Assembly: GCA_022605955.1 (NCBI GenBank)
Contig: JAKCOZ010000012.1
Location: 26,658,015 to 26,722,014 of the forward strand
Length of the DNA stretch: 64,000 nt
Origin: Rallus limicola
Taxonomy: Eukaryota > Chordata > Aves > Gruiformes > Rallidae
Direction: 5' to 3'
Shown here: piece after piece, positions 36,101 through 45,400 of the stretch
How positions within the stretch are numbered: the first letter of the stretch is position 1
How the letters are laid out: every line of letters starts with the position of its first letter
The notes under the pieces: generated by a model
Told to the model about the DNA's origin: nothing
Databases searched by the model: none
The model's input: the letters and a program-made list of their open reading frames with translations, nothing else
Made by a program: the position numbers and the translations under genes

Positions 36101-39100
36101 GAGCCTCCTCTGGACTCTCTCCAGGAGATCCCTGTCCTTTTGATCCCAGGGAGCCCAGCACTGGACACAACACTCCAGGTGGGGCCTGAGCAGGGCAGAG
36201 CAGAGGGGGAGGATCCCCTCCTGTGACCTGCTGCCCACACTCCTCCTGATGCCCCCAGGATCCCATTGTCTCTCTCAGCCCCAGGACACACTGCTGGCTC
36301 ATGGCCACCCTGTCACCCACCAGCACCCCCAGGTCCTTCTCCACAGAGCTCTTCTCCAGCAGGTCACCCCCAGCCTGTCCTGATTCCAACAGTTCTTCCT
36401 TCCCAGGTGCCAGACTCTGCACTTGCTTTTGTTGAACCTCATCTGGTCTCTCCCTGCCCAGCTCTCCAGCCTGGCCAGGTCTCTCTGGGTGGCAGCGCAG
36501 TGTCCTGTGTGTCAGCCACTCCTCCCAGCTTTGGATCATCAGCAAACTAAAGCTACCCAGGTTTTGCACTTACAATCCTGGCCATGCTCAGCTGTAATCC
36601 AAACACGAGGTTTAGCTCCTTGCCTTTGAACCAGCTGACTGCATACGTGTTCTGCGCCACCGCTAAGGACTCGCCGCCTATTCTGAAAGGGGAAGGAAGG
36701 CACAAAGGAAAACACAGTAATTGCAACATGCAAAGCAACAGGGAAGCAGTCCACAAGTTGCTGATGATACCAAGACAACAGCACTTGAGGGAAATGTATG
36801 GGTGTACAAGTAGATCTGGTGCATATACACAAGGCAATCGAAGCCTTAAAAGACACCTCAAAGAGAAGCTTAGTGCCCTAAGAATCAAGAGTACAGAGTA
36901 CCTTAAAGAGTCTAGGAGGAATTATAGTTGCTTTTATAATATATAAAAATATAAAAGCAATATATAATATATAACATGTGATTCATATTTACTATTAAAT
37001 CAATGGGCAGCAGCTTCCCATTTCTCTTCTGCATTGAAGAGCTAAGCAATACTGATCCTGACCCAACTGAACCCAAAAATTCAGATTCCAGGGAAGATGC
37101 CTGCTTGAGAGTCACCTGCTCACCCCCCAATTCAGTTGGTGAAGGTTCTCTGACACTTTTATGCTGTGGCACATTCCCAACTCAGATTTCTTCTGATATT
37201 CTCTCTCTTTTTTTGGCAGCTATTCTGTTATTTTTTGTTGCTAAGAATGCTTTTTACCTAGGAAAGTAAGAACGAAGAGAAAGGGAGGACTAGCAGTTTT
37301 AGCACCTTACTGCATGTCTTTATTTGGGTAGTTTCATTACTTCTGCATTCAGTACGACCTTCAAAGCTCTAGTTTTTTGTTTTCCAACTTTTAAGTTAGA
37401 CTGGGAATGCAGCTGAAGGTCTTGCATGCCTCAACTTCACAGATGCTTCAAAACACAATTCCATCCCTGATTGCAGACACTGCAGCAGTTTTCTTGGGCA
37501 CAGACAGACAGTTGTTACCCCAGAGAGCACAAGAAATATACTTTTAGACTTACCCAAATATGAACCTGCCTGCATCCATCAGCCAGAAAGTGTTAAGTAG
37601 TGCTCCCAAAGCAAAAATCACCTGCCAGGTAAGCATTTGAGGGAAAAATTATACCTCTGAAGCATGGAGCAGACTAAAGCCATCTCAAAACAGAACCAAA
37701 AATGCTTTTCCCTTCCTACACCTGCAGAAATACTTCACACCCACCTCCTACTCCTCCTTGCCTTTGCTCCCTCTGCATCTCTCACATCATCCTGCTGGCT
37801 ACACAATACCCAACCCAGCTCACCCTCAACAACCACAGAAGACACCTGCAGAGATTCAAGTCACACCTCACCTTGACCCAAACACACCTACATAGGAGCT
37901 TCATGTAAAACAAGTAAAACATTTGGTTCTTTCATGCCCTTATTTCATTCATCCTTTGAGGTCCTCAGTTCCCAGTTACCCACTCTGTTCCCAATTACCC
38001 CAACACAATTCACAGCTCTCCCACTGTAGCTCACTTACCCAGTCCCACTGCTACTACACGACTTCTTCCCCCACCTCCCATCAAGACAGTTCAGATAATC
38101 ACTCTTCACCCTCTCATTTACACTTACCTGCCCAACACAGACAAAGATGCTAAATATTACAGTGCCCAACCTGTGAGACAGATAAAAATCACTTAATGTA
38201 CAGCTAGACTCTTATTTTCCCTATAAAACACTATCAAGACCTCCAGCAAGGAAACAAGGGGAGGTTTATGTGCAATAAAAGGTCTCTGTAATAAGCTTGA
38301 GAGCTTCCCTCCTTCATGCACAGGCATGAAGCCACTTGATTTTAGCCATAAAGGGAAGGAAACTCATTATGCCAGTAGAAATTTCTAGATCACATGCCAA
38401 AAAAGTTTATTTTAACTTGAAAAAACTTTATACTATGAAGCCTACATGTCACACATGCTTTAAGCCCTGCCTCTGCTGAACACAAGCGATGCCAACATCG
38501 TGCTTACCGTATTCCAAACACTCTGTCTATCAGGAAACCCCCAAAGAAGCACAGAACCACATTGGGCCAGGAGTACCAGGCGTAGAGCGACATGAACTGC
38601 GCCGTGTTCACCTTCATGTCCTGCACAAAGGAAGGGGCGTTACAAAGAGGTGATGCTCCCAAGGGAATTACAGGGACATGGAACCAGCACCTGAGCAGAG
38701 CTACCCAGAAGCAGGTACACACTGGGACGCAGCCCAGGGCCTGCTATGACATGGTGGGAGAGGCCCCACACCCGAGGTCACTCCCCCAAATCCTCTCACA
38801 CACACACAGAGCTCTCCTCACCGGGGTGACCCGAGCAGCCACCCGTCCCTCCCCAGCCCCTGTAAACGCTGCTCCCGCCCGAAGCCGCCACTCACCCGCT
38901 GAACCTGCGTTTGGAGCGCCGCCGGGTTGTCGTAGCAGAAGTAGCTGCCTGCAAGGAGAAAGAAGCGCCTCAGAGCCAGAGCCGGCCCCGGCCCCAGCTC
39001 CAGCTCCGGCACCAGCACCAGCCCCGGCACCGGCCCCGGCCCCGGCCCCGGCCCCGGCCCCGGCCCCGGCCCCGGCCCCGGCCCCCCGTAGCCCCCCTGG

Positions 39101-39282
39101 GTCCCAGCAGCACCCGACCGCCGCCACCCACCGAAGCCCAGGAAGCACATGAGAGCGAGGACGAGGAGGCGGTGCGGCAAACGCCGCGGATCGCAGGCGG
39201 CGGACAGGGCACGGGGAGGCCCCAGAGAACCGCCGCCGCCACCTCCATCCTCGCCCAGGAGCGCCCGCTCCTCCTCCGCCAT
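24061..39282 (-). CDS. MFSD1: MFSD1, lysosomal major facilitator transporter (whole coding span, 16 exons)
   Basis: Coding join on the complement: 39282-39132, 38948-38896, 38620-38508, 38170-38128, 37621-37554, 36682-36574, 34651-34549, 34060-33962, 33188-33077, 32110-32054, 31662-31506, 30517-30420, 29177-29065, 28592-28545, 27948-27888, 24193-24061. All introns are GT-AG and all phases agree. The product aligns along its whole length with human MFSD1 as I know it, a 12-helix MFS protein that exports dipeptides from lysosomes with its partner GLMP. Visible marks are the N-terminal dileucine sorting signal E4-x-x-x-L8-L9, the first MFS motif [13 protein letters not shown] (residues 95-106), and the second motif [11 protein letters not shown] (317-326). 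The start at 39282 has G at -3 and +4; an in-frame ATG at 39360 could add 26 residues. Reading through exon 15 stops at 27886-27884 (462 residues); splicing to exon 16 gives 505. Introns run from 50 bp-scale (exon 3-4, 337 bp) to 3.7 kb (intron 15). No lesion is visible. Confidence 0.97.
25460..25809 (-). mobile_element. CR1 LINE 3' fragment, type A, in MFSD1 intron 15
   Basis: Same strand as MFSD1. It is near-identical in layout to the 12.0-kb copy and ends at GATCCCCTCTCAAGTCTTC. It lies far from either splice site. Confidence 0.9.
27884..27948 (-). CDS. MFSD1: MFSD1 exon 15, C-terminal tail with stop codon (short form)
   Basis: Acceptor ttctcttgcag|GTGGTG. It encodes [20 protein letters not shown] and then Glu and the stop TAA (27886-27884); the human protein ends in the same way (...NLNYSARQREE...HTE). 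The bases GAGTAAGTA are also a good splice donor (GA|gtaagta, exon end 27888), so the stop codon lies inside the donor. Unspliced transcripts give 462 residues; splicing removes the stop and joins exon 16 in frame. An AT-dinucleotide run lies just inside the preceding intron. Confidence 0.92.
27964..28015 (+). repeat. AT-dinucleotide runs beside MFSD1 exon 15
   Basis: Two AT runs within the last 70 nt of intron 14, starting about 16 nt upstream of the exon 15 acceptor. The tract between them and the acceptor stays pyrimidine-rich on the gene strand. Confidence 0.85.
28545..28592 (-). CDS. MFSD1: MFSD1 exon 14 (residues 426-441, split codon 442)
   Basis: A 48-nt exon with acceptor tattttttag|TGTCAC and donor CTCACAG|gtcagt. 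It encodes the end of helix 12 ([16 protein letters not shown]). It was found from splice sites and the match to human LSVVLLYLVNRA. Confidence 0.92.
29065..29177 (-). CDS. MFSD1: MFSD1 exon 13 (residues 388-425, split codon 426)
   Basis: Acceptor tttctgtgttag|CATGCA and donor TTTGCT|gtaagt. It encodes [20 protein letters not shown] and the [18 protein letters not shown] that follows, covering helix 11 and the start of helix 12. A candidate branch point TGCTAAT lies about 20 nt upstream of the acceptor. A CR1 insertion starts 54 nt upstream of the exon. Confidence 0.96.
29231..30138 (+). mobile_element. CR1 LINE, type D, ~900 bp with long open RT-end frame, in MFSD1 intron 12
   Basis: Antisense to MFSD1. 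An open frame at 29269-29811 encodes 180 residues of the C-terminal end of the CR1 pol protein ([41 protein letters not shown]). A TAG at 29809 breaks it; the same reading resumes after it and ends at the element's own stop near 30053. The 3' UTR is short and the tail is AATTCTGTGATTCTGTGA. It is the least decayed mobile element here. Confidence 0.95.
30420..30517 (-). CDS. MFSD1: MFSD1 exon 12 (residues 356-387, split codon 388)
   Basis: Acceptor ttattccaccag|TGTTTG and donor GGCTT|gtaagt. It encodes helix 10 and its loop ([20 protein letters not shown], then [12 protein letters not shown]). The family's [20 protein letters not shown] stretch is intact. Confidence 0.97.
31506..31662 (-). CDS. 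MFSD1: MFSD1 exon 11 (residues 303-355)
   Basis: Acceptor ttttatag|TATTGTG and donor GCAATG|gtaact. It encodes helix 8 ([16 protein letters not shown]), the second motif A VDKVGKN at the helix 8-9 loop, and helix 9. This is the longest exon and is highly conserved. Confidence 0.97.
32054..32110 (-). CDS. MFSD1: MFSD1 exon 10 (residues 284-302, split codon 303)
   Basis: A 57-nt exon with acceptor ttttctttag|GGTTTT and donor AACAG|gtaaat. It encodes [18 protein letters not shown], the lumenal stretch between helices 7 and 8. Human MFSD1 has a closely similar segment (VFFTEKFGFSSQAASAIN). Confidence 0.94.
33077..33188 (-). CDS. MFSD1: MFSD1 exon 9 (residues 247-283, split codon 284)
   Basis: Acceptor ccccactccag|GTGAAG and donor GGAAA|gtaagt. 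It encodes [20 protein letters not shown] then [16 protein letters not shown]: the end of the central loop and helix 7. It is nearly identical to human MFSD1. Confidence 0.96.
33962..34060 (-). CDS. MFSD1: MFSD1 exon 8 (residues 214-246, split codon 247)
   Basis: Acceptor cttcttgcag|GTGGCA and donor AAGACAG|gtaagt. It encodes the end of helix 6 ([19 protein letters not shown]) and the basic start of the long central cytosolic loop ([14 protein letters not shown]) that joins the two halves of the MFS fold. Confidence 0.96.
34549..34651 (-). CDS. MFSD1: MFSD1 exon 7 (residues 180-213, split codon 214)
   Basis: Acceptor ttctgcctag|GGGAGC and donor ATAG|gtcagt. It encodes [20 protein letters not shown] followed by [14 protein letters not shown]: the end of helix 5, a loop and the start of helix 6. 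It matches the human segment, with some drift in the loop. Confidence 0.95.
35682..36549 (-). mobile_element. CR1 LINE fragment, type A, ~870 bp, in MFSD1 intron 6
   Basis: Same strand as MFSD1. The 5' end (36549) reads AGTTTGCTGATGATCC, the same point of the RT frame at which the type D copy starts. Pieces of RT ([38 protein letters not shown]) are readable but carry frameshifts. It starts 25 nt beyond the exon 6 donor. Confidence 0.93.
36574..36682 (-). CDS. MFSD1: MFSD1 exon 6 (residues 143-179)
   Basis: Acceptor cctttcag|AATAGG and donor AGGATT|gtaagt. It encodes [20 protein letters not shown] and the following [16 protein letters not shown], helix 4, its loop and part of helix 5, almost unchanged from human. 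A type A CR1 fragment begins only about 25 nt into the following intron. Confidence 0.97.
37554..37621 (-). CDS. MFSD1: MFSD1 exon 5 (residues 121-142, split codon 143)
   Basis: Acceptor ttacctggcag|GTGATT and donor TTTGG|gtaagt. It encodes [20 protein letters not shown], the end of helix 3 and the entry to helix 4. The 68-nt exon ends in phase 2, matching the single A that opens exon 6. Confidence 0.93.
38128..38170 (-). CDS. MFSD1: MFSD1 exon 4 (residues 106-120)
   Basis: A 43-nt exon with acceptor tgtctcacag|GTTGGG and donor GGGCAG|gtaagt. It completes motif A (R106) and encodes the start of helix 3 ([14 protein letters not shown]). It is too short to stand out as an open frame and was found from the splice sites and the match to the family. 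Confidence 0.93.
38508..38620 (-). CDS. MFSD1: MFSD1 exon 3 (residues 69-105, split codon 106)
   Basis: Acceptor ctttgtgcag|GACATG and donor ATACG|gtaagc. It encodes helix 2 ([19 protein letters not shown]) and the start of the first MFS motif A, IDRVFGI, in the helix 2-3 loop. This is one of the most conserved parts of the family. Confidence 0.97.
38896..38948 (-). CDS. MFSD1: MFSD1 exon 2 (residues 51-68)
   Basis: Acceptor ttctccttgcag|GC and donor CAGCGG|gtgagt. It encodes [17 protein letters not shown], nearly identical to the human protein, covering the end of helix 1 and the first lumenal loop. It ends in phase 0. Confidence 0.95.
39031..39084 (-). repeat. GGGGCC hexanucleotide repeat, nine perfect units, in MFSD1 intron 1
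   Basis: On the plus strand the unit is CGGCCC; on the gene's sense strand this is the GGGGCC repeat. Imperfect GGCCCC/GGCACC units continue down to about 38977. The repeat lies wholly in the 183-bp intron 1. All three sense frames are open across it, giving Gly-Pro, Gly-Ala and Gly-Arg, and the antisense frames give Pro-Ala and Pro-Arg. Confidence 0.95.
39132..39282 (-). CDS. MFSD1: MFSD1 exon 1 (residues 1-50, split codon 51)
   Basis: The exon runs from the ATG at 39282 to the donor TTCG|gtgggt. It encodes the acidic cytosolic N-terminus with the lysosomal dileucine signal ERALL and the first half of helix 1 ([15 protein letters not shown]). It ends in phase 1. A five-residue glycine run follows the sorting signal, in the same place as a small-residue linker in human MFSD1. 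Confidence 0.95.
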
Positions 39283-39293
39283 CGCTGCCGCCC

Positions 39294-39301
39294 TCACGTG
39301 A
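39294..39301. promoter_or_regulatory. CLEAR/E-box octamer, proximal (TFEB/TFE3-type)
   Basis: TCACGTGA, a perfect palindrome, lies 12 bp upstream of the MFSD1 start codon. It matches the core of the GTCACGTGAC CLEAR element that recruits TFEB, TFE3 and MITF to lysosomal genes. USF could bind the same core. Confidence 0.7.
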
Positions 39302-39313
39302 TCTGGCGGCGCA

Positions 39314-39321
39314 TCACGTGA
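39314..39321. promoter_or_regulatory. CLEAR/E-box octamer, distal (TFEB/TFE3-type)
   Basis: A second perfect TCACGTGA lies 20 bp from the first, about two helical turns, so both would face the same side of the DNA. A tandem pair directly at the start of a lysosomal transporter gene fits TFEB-family control. Confidence 0.7.
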
Positions 39322-39470
39322 GCGAGCCCGGCCCACAATGCGCTGCGGCCGCGTTGCCATGGGGGCGGAAGGCGGGCTCCCGAGGGCGCGCTCAGTCCCC
39401 TCAGGGTAGAGCCGGGCCGCCCCGCCCGCTGAGGGCAGGGCTGTGGAGGCCCGGGCGATAGGTACTGCGG

Positions 39471-42400
39471 CTGACGCAGTACTTCCTTCAGATCCCCCTG
39501 CGAGGTACCGCAGAGCAGGGGTGGCGGCCCTGACAAACCTGTGTCAGACCAGCCCTGAAAGAAGGAGTTTATTGGCTGCAAAGAAAGGCCAGTCACCTGT
39601 CAAGTGACATCTTCTCGCACCAAAGGCGGCCTGATCCCCTGTGCACTTCACCAGACAGTGCTTTTCCATTAGAGCACGCCATTAATGAGGGCAAAATAGT
39701 CGTTATTTAAGCTGAAAGATTTAGTTACTTTTCAAGCTGATAGAAAAGTGTTGAGTTTTACCTGAGGCACTGAGAGCCCAGCTTTCCAGCCCCCCTGTCT
39801 TTAATTTGGCCCATAACCATTAAAGGAAACCAAAGGAAGTTTCCAGAACAGTCCCATGCACCTGCTGCAGACAGCGATTGGGCATCAAATGCTTCCTTCT
39901 CACTCTGGTCTGTCAAAAGAGAACCACAAGGTCGCGTTTTCCAGCTCCCCTGAAGCAGACCAGGTCCCTCGAAATCAAAGCAGCTCTTTCAGCTTCCTGG
40001 GGCTGCTCTTAGAAACGTGGCCTTGAGCTGCAAATCATGGCAAAAGCTCCCGTGTGATGAGGGTTTCATTGCCGCTTGAGGGAGCTCAAATGTAACGTGT
40101 GGCGATGCGGGATCGCCTCAGGTTTCAGAGAGGCCGTAATTAATGAGAGATGGTTCGTACACAAAGATAAAAAGGATAACTTCGGAGAACAGAGTGAAAG
40201 CCTATGTATGGAAATAAAAAACGTCATCTTTTTCCGTGCTAACTAGTCCAGTTATTCCAGGAGACCTTTGTTGTGCCACCCAATACTCTCCCAGGCCTCT
40301 GGGATTCACAGAAAATATGGAGGTTTACTCATGCACACGCTCTAGTTTCCCTCCAGGACACGAATACAGCTGTTGCAAAAGGCACAATAAATACAAAGAG
40401 GTAGTTCAAGTTGATAGAGAGGTAACCCACACAAGTTTGGGTGCCATTTCAATGCTTTATCATTGTCTGGAGCAGGAGTACTTGGATATTGTTCTTTAAA
40501 CTACAATACTCTCATATGAATTTCAATTCAATGTCATGTGTAACTCGCACGGGTGCAACGCCTCACAAAAGGACCCCACAGAAACTGTCTTGTGTAACCT
40601 TTGATTGAATTTATCAGTGAGGATATTTAAAGGAAGACCTAGTAAAACAGATTTTATCCCTTAAGTCTCAAAGAGGCTTTCTAGCCCCATAATCAAAGTG
40701 GCAAAACCACACTCAAGTAAGTATGTTGAACGGCAGCTTGGCAATATTATGACCAGGTTCAGCTGCGTGTGCCAATGGGAAGAATGGAAGTGAGCAGCTT
40801 TCCAGAGGCTCTGGTGATATCCTCACTAAAGCTCTTGTTTGATTGACTTCAACTAATCAATCTAGCAGCACCAAAAATCCCAGTGTCTTTCAAAATGGTT
40901 TGTAGATGAGTATTTCTTCCTGAGAACTTTGGTTACACTGTTTTTGTATGCTGAAGACCAAAAAAAAATGCGCTCTGCAGAAGTATTTTGAAGAGCTCCT
41001 GACAAGCGTGGCAGATTGTCTCTGCCAAGTATGATGACAAAGGATTCCTGGAAAAGCAAATGCTCAGCAAAGAATATCATCCTGACTCTTAGCAGCCTTG
41101 GCAGTAGGATTTTAAGCACTGTTTTCCCATCTTTTTGTCCAGTTTCAGTTTATATCAATCTCTGTAGCATTAGAGTCCAAGTCTTCCTTACGGTGCGAAA
41201 TTCAGCGTGCCACTGTTTCATCAATATGTAAGAGACATAGGCAATGTTTCCTTCCTTTTCCTCTAAAAACAGAGACAGGGCTCATTCAGCACACAGCCCC
41301 TCAAAGCTTCAGTGGAGAGAGATTAATACTTATTTTAAGTATTTCTACTAAAGAGCCCTGGGTTTGTCTTTTTTCCACTTAAGTCATGATGAAAATGAGT
41401 TGTGTTCTCCTGAAAACTTTGTGATTTCATGACGTGTCTTGCTTTATTGTGCCATCTCTCCTGTTTGCTCTTGGGAGAGCAGAGATCCATCTGAATTCAC
41501 TCATTCTGTGATTTCCTAAGAAATAAATGCACGGATTACCATGCTACTCTGCCAATGAAGCCTTGTCATCCATTCCTAGTAACACTAGTCATGTTATCAC
41601 CACTCTCCCACGCTCTGTTGCTATTGCTCCAAAATACATACAGATGGGAAGGGTTCCACTACTTAAGATATTTAAATATCTATCTAAACAGTTGAATAAT
41701 CATTAATTTATGTTACTCTCAGGTTCCACTGAGCATAATCAATTCAATACCAAATTAGTAAACGTAATGGAGGGAGGATTCTTTGCATGGAAGTGTGAAG
41801 CCGTGGCAGGTTCTAGTCCAACAAAGGGTTTCTGTGCTTTCGTGCTTCCTGGAGGGAGTTTTCATACACCTGATTTTTTCATACACATGTTTTCATACAC
41901 ATGTGATTTTATTGTGCTTCTTTTCAAAGATATCAGTGGGGTTTTTTCATGTCATTTTCAAAGCCAAGTGCTTAAATATTTCATATTAAACAAGTCTGGG
42001 TTTGTACTTGATCGTGTTTGGTATAACATAGGACCCTTTGTAGCAAAGTAAGAAATTACCTTCACATATCCAGAATATGTAACAGGAGAAAAAGACTATT
42101 CTTCCATTTCCTCTTTCAGAATATTTGCCATACCCCTTTCTTCCCAGCCACTTCCGTCTTCACCTTGGATACGACCTTGCTCTGCCTGAAGCTTAATGGC
42201 TGTAATGTGCAGGGTGAGTTAAGGCGAAGATGATTCTCAAATGCATTGCAGGTGAGTGTTTATGTCACAAATAAATACAGTAGATTGCTCTTAAACTCAT
42301 ACTTTAGAATCTTTATTACAGATGCAATTTCTGTCTTGACATAAATCAAAGCACTTAAAGTGCCATATGATACCAAATGCTTAGTTTAACAGCATAAAAT

Positions 42401-45400
42401 TGAGCAAAAACTGTGTACAGTACTTTATAGGGGCTATAAAATTCTTGTGCTTCTGGCCTCACCTTTTTGCATTGCCCAGATCAATCAAGTCCACCAAACA
42501 CTCTGGATAGTAAATACCCACGTGAAACAACGATTAGCTTTCAGAGTTTAGTTCTCCTAAGTTATTACCATCTTCAGCAAAGATGCTTCAAAATATGATA
42601 AAATTGTAAAGAAGCAGGAACTGCATTTAACATGATTAAATTTACTTCACCATCCTTCGACTATTATCCATTCTCTGCAAGAAAAACCTTGTGCTTTGTC
42701 TCCAGTGTGCATTAGCAACCTGTTCTGAAAGATCTGTCATACAGAGGCACGCAGACTTTTTTTTAATCCCTTCATGTGGCAAGGAATGTGTTATAATAAA
42801 GCTCATCGTGTCCTGTACTCTTCCTGTCTCACTCAAATATTACTGGACTTGTGTACAATCTCCTTAAGACCTGTCAGATTTCTGTAAACAGCTGGGAAAA
42901 GGCTGAAGAAGCATTTTTGCACCATAAATCTGCCTGACACCGAAGATCTTGGCCTGAGGAACCTCCCGAGGTTTGAAAGGGTACTCTGCCAAAGCAAACA
43001 CCTCCTCCCCTCAGCTGCGTCAGACCATGGCCCACAGCACTGAGCCTTTTTTCTAAGTACACACATCAAGAGAGATTGCTCTCTGTCTCCCCAAAAACAA
43101 TTTAACGCCCTTTGCTGTTCCCCAGGACGAGTGGGTACCAGGCTGTATCTCCAACAGCCCAGCCTGCTTAATCAGTGCATAACAACATACCTGTGAGAGC
43201 ACCGTTAGTGATGTGGAACCTCCCAGCCAAGACAAGGCTTTCAGTAGGCTTTTTTTTTGAGTCTTACACCCTGGGTGCTTTGACCTAACAGGATGTAAAA
43301 AAGCAAACTGCTAAAACACCTGCTAATTCACTCTATTTCACTCCCTGTGAGCAGGCTACACGCACCGCTGCTGAACACCCCTAAGCCTTTGTGTACTGTT
43401 TCTTTTCTGGATTGCACTGCCCAAGCTGGTGCTCTGGAGCCCTAGGGACCTGCTGTCTTTGCCACTAGTGACATTTCACAGGGGTGGGTGCTCGGTGCCA
43501 GCTCAGAGCAAAGTGAGGGGTGCTGACCACAGGCTGTCTCACTGCCTGAGCCCCAGGGAGAGGCAGAAACACAGGCATGTGCTGGTGCCCGACTGCCAGG
43601 GAGGACACATGGGCCAAAGCACTGCAGAGTGATCTAACACTAAGTGGCATGGCCAAGACACACATATGTAATGACTTCTCCCTATAAAAGGCCTCTGGAT
43701 CTATCAGCTTTCCTCAGAAATCACCATTTCTGCCTAGTTTTTCTGCTGTCTTTCACAGGTGTAATTCTGAAGCCATCCCATTTCCCAGCTGCTGGGTTTG
43801 GTTGCTTTATCGCGCTGCCCTGAGAGATGCCTCCCACGTTCTCTGCACCCCAGCAGAGAGGTGTGAGCAGAGCTATGTGATTTCAAGCACTCTGCAGGAG
43901 GGCACTGCCTGTGTGCTCCAGTGCTTAGCTCAGATCTCTCATCTCTCTGCCTTCCTGAGAGTAACCTGGTGAAGCTGTAAGTGGTTCTCACTTTGGAAAC
44001 AGCCTTCTAAGGAAAAAAAAATTGTTTATCAGAGGCTGCTTAGTGTACATGTCTGAGTTTAGAGGCAAGTAATCAAGTGTCCAGAGCTGGGAGAGAAGGA
44101 GATTCAGAACTTCTGGGTTCCCAGACTATAGTTGAATTACTAGATAACACTTCTAGTTAATTCAGTGTACAGTTTTCCTGCAAACACATTCCTTGGGATA
44201 CACACATTCCTGCCTCCCACCACAGCAGCGTTGTATGTTAACAGTGCTGTTCTAAAACTCTCCTGCTTCTTTCAGGGGGATGGACATGGAGGATTTTATA
44301 ACTCAGCCCAGCAACTTTGGAAGGAAGCTTCGGTTTTGAATGAAGCGCTCGATGGTTGGTGCGGTACTGCCAGGGAATGAAGGAAGTTCACACCCTTGAC
44401 AAGGTCTTTGTTTCCCTCCCTCTGGCTGAAGACCAAGTGAAAGCCGTGCAAAGGCACTCTTTGTCACCAGGGCTAGACTCTTCATGCTTTGGAAATGAAA
44501 GCATATAGAAACACAGAAAGGGATGGGAGAAAGGAACTCTTTCCTACTGACTCCATTGCAGTACGGCCTTAATAGCCCTGTACATGTTCAACAGGCACAG
44601 TGCACCACACAGACACCCTTCAGTCCTTAAACTAATGCGTAGTAAGGCCACCCAGTAATTTGGGCAGCAGGCTGTCATCCATTCCAAGTATCCAACACCA
44701 ACCTTCCCTTTCTAGCTGCAGTGTAAATAAATCTTCACAGCATCCCCACCCAGCTCTGGAGTTATCTCCTGTAGGTACTTGTATTCCAAAAGCAGATTTC
44801 CTGCCAAGCTCCTCTTTTTCTCCACCCAAGGCAGAATATTTTATGCCCATCGAGCAGTTCCTTATCAGGCACTTCCTCTGCCCTCAAGTTATTGAACTTT
44901 CCTGAAGAGCTCCCAGGACAAGGACTGGGATTTTTTGCTTTCTCTAGGCTGCAGCCCAGAGTTGAGCAGAAGTTTCCCAGCAGACAGCTTTATTCAGTGG
45001 CACTGTGGTTCCCTGAACTCTGCATATAATTCCTTTGCTGATCCACCCAATCACTCCTTTCCTTGCGAGTGGATTCTCTCACCTTTGTGCTGTTCACTTC
45101 TCATCATCTCTCTTGAGCCCAGGCCTGAGGAACTGCTTTCCACTTCTGACCTGGAAGCATATTAGTTGGAAACATCTATGCAACCTTCTCTTGGAGGTCC
45201 TCCTTATCTGGGTACAACCTGCTGCAGAATACAAGCTCTTTCCTGACAACACCCTGATAACTGTTACCCCATTTTACACACACTCTTATCCAGCAATTGT
45301 TATTCCAGGAGACACCCTGCTATCAAATTTTTAGTCTCCTGATTTATGGTCAACTTCCCCTTTGTTCCACTGCTCCAGCATTTACATTCTGGCTGCAACA

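Larger units (their letters stand above)
38800..39470 (-). promoter_or_regulatory. MFSD1: CpG-island promoter of MFSD1
   Basis: This is the only strongly CpG-rich block in the window. It covers exon 1, intron 1, exon 2 and about 190 bp upstream of the start codon, with no TATA box in a suitable place. It contains the two TCACGTGA octamers, a GCGGAAG ETS-like core near 39364 and a GTTGCCATGG half-site near 39352. Such islands are usually bidirectional, but I recognise no coding exon leading away on the plus strand. Confidence 0.85.

Noticed and set aside
35676..36569. 297-codon minus-strand open frame
   Set aside because: It is the CR1 copy in MFSD1 intron 6 read through frameshifted RT and 3' UTR; not a host gene.
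38592..39152. 186-codon plus-strand frame with a long Ala-Pro repeat
   Set aside because: Antisense of MFSD1 exons 1-3 and the GGGGCC repeat. The composition comes from the repeat; no conserved domain.
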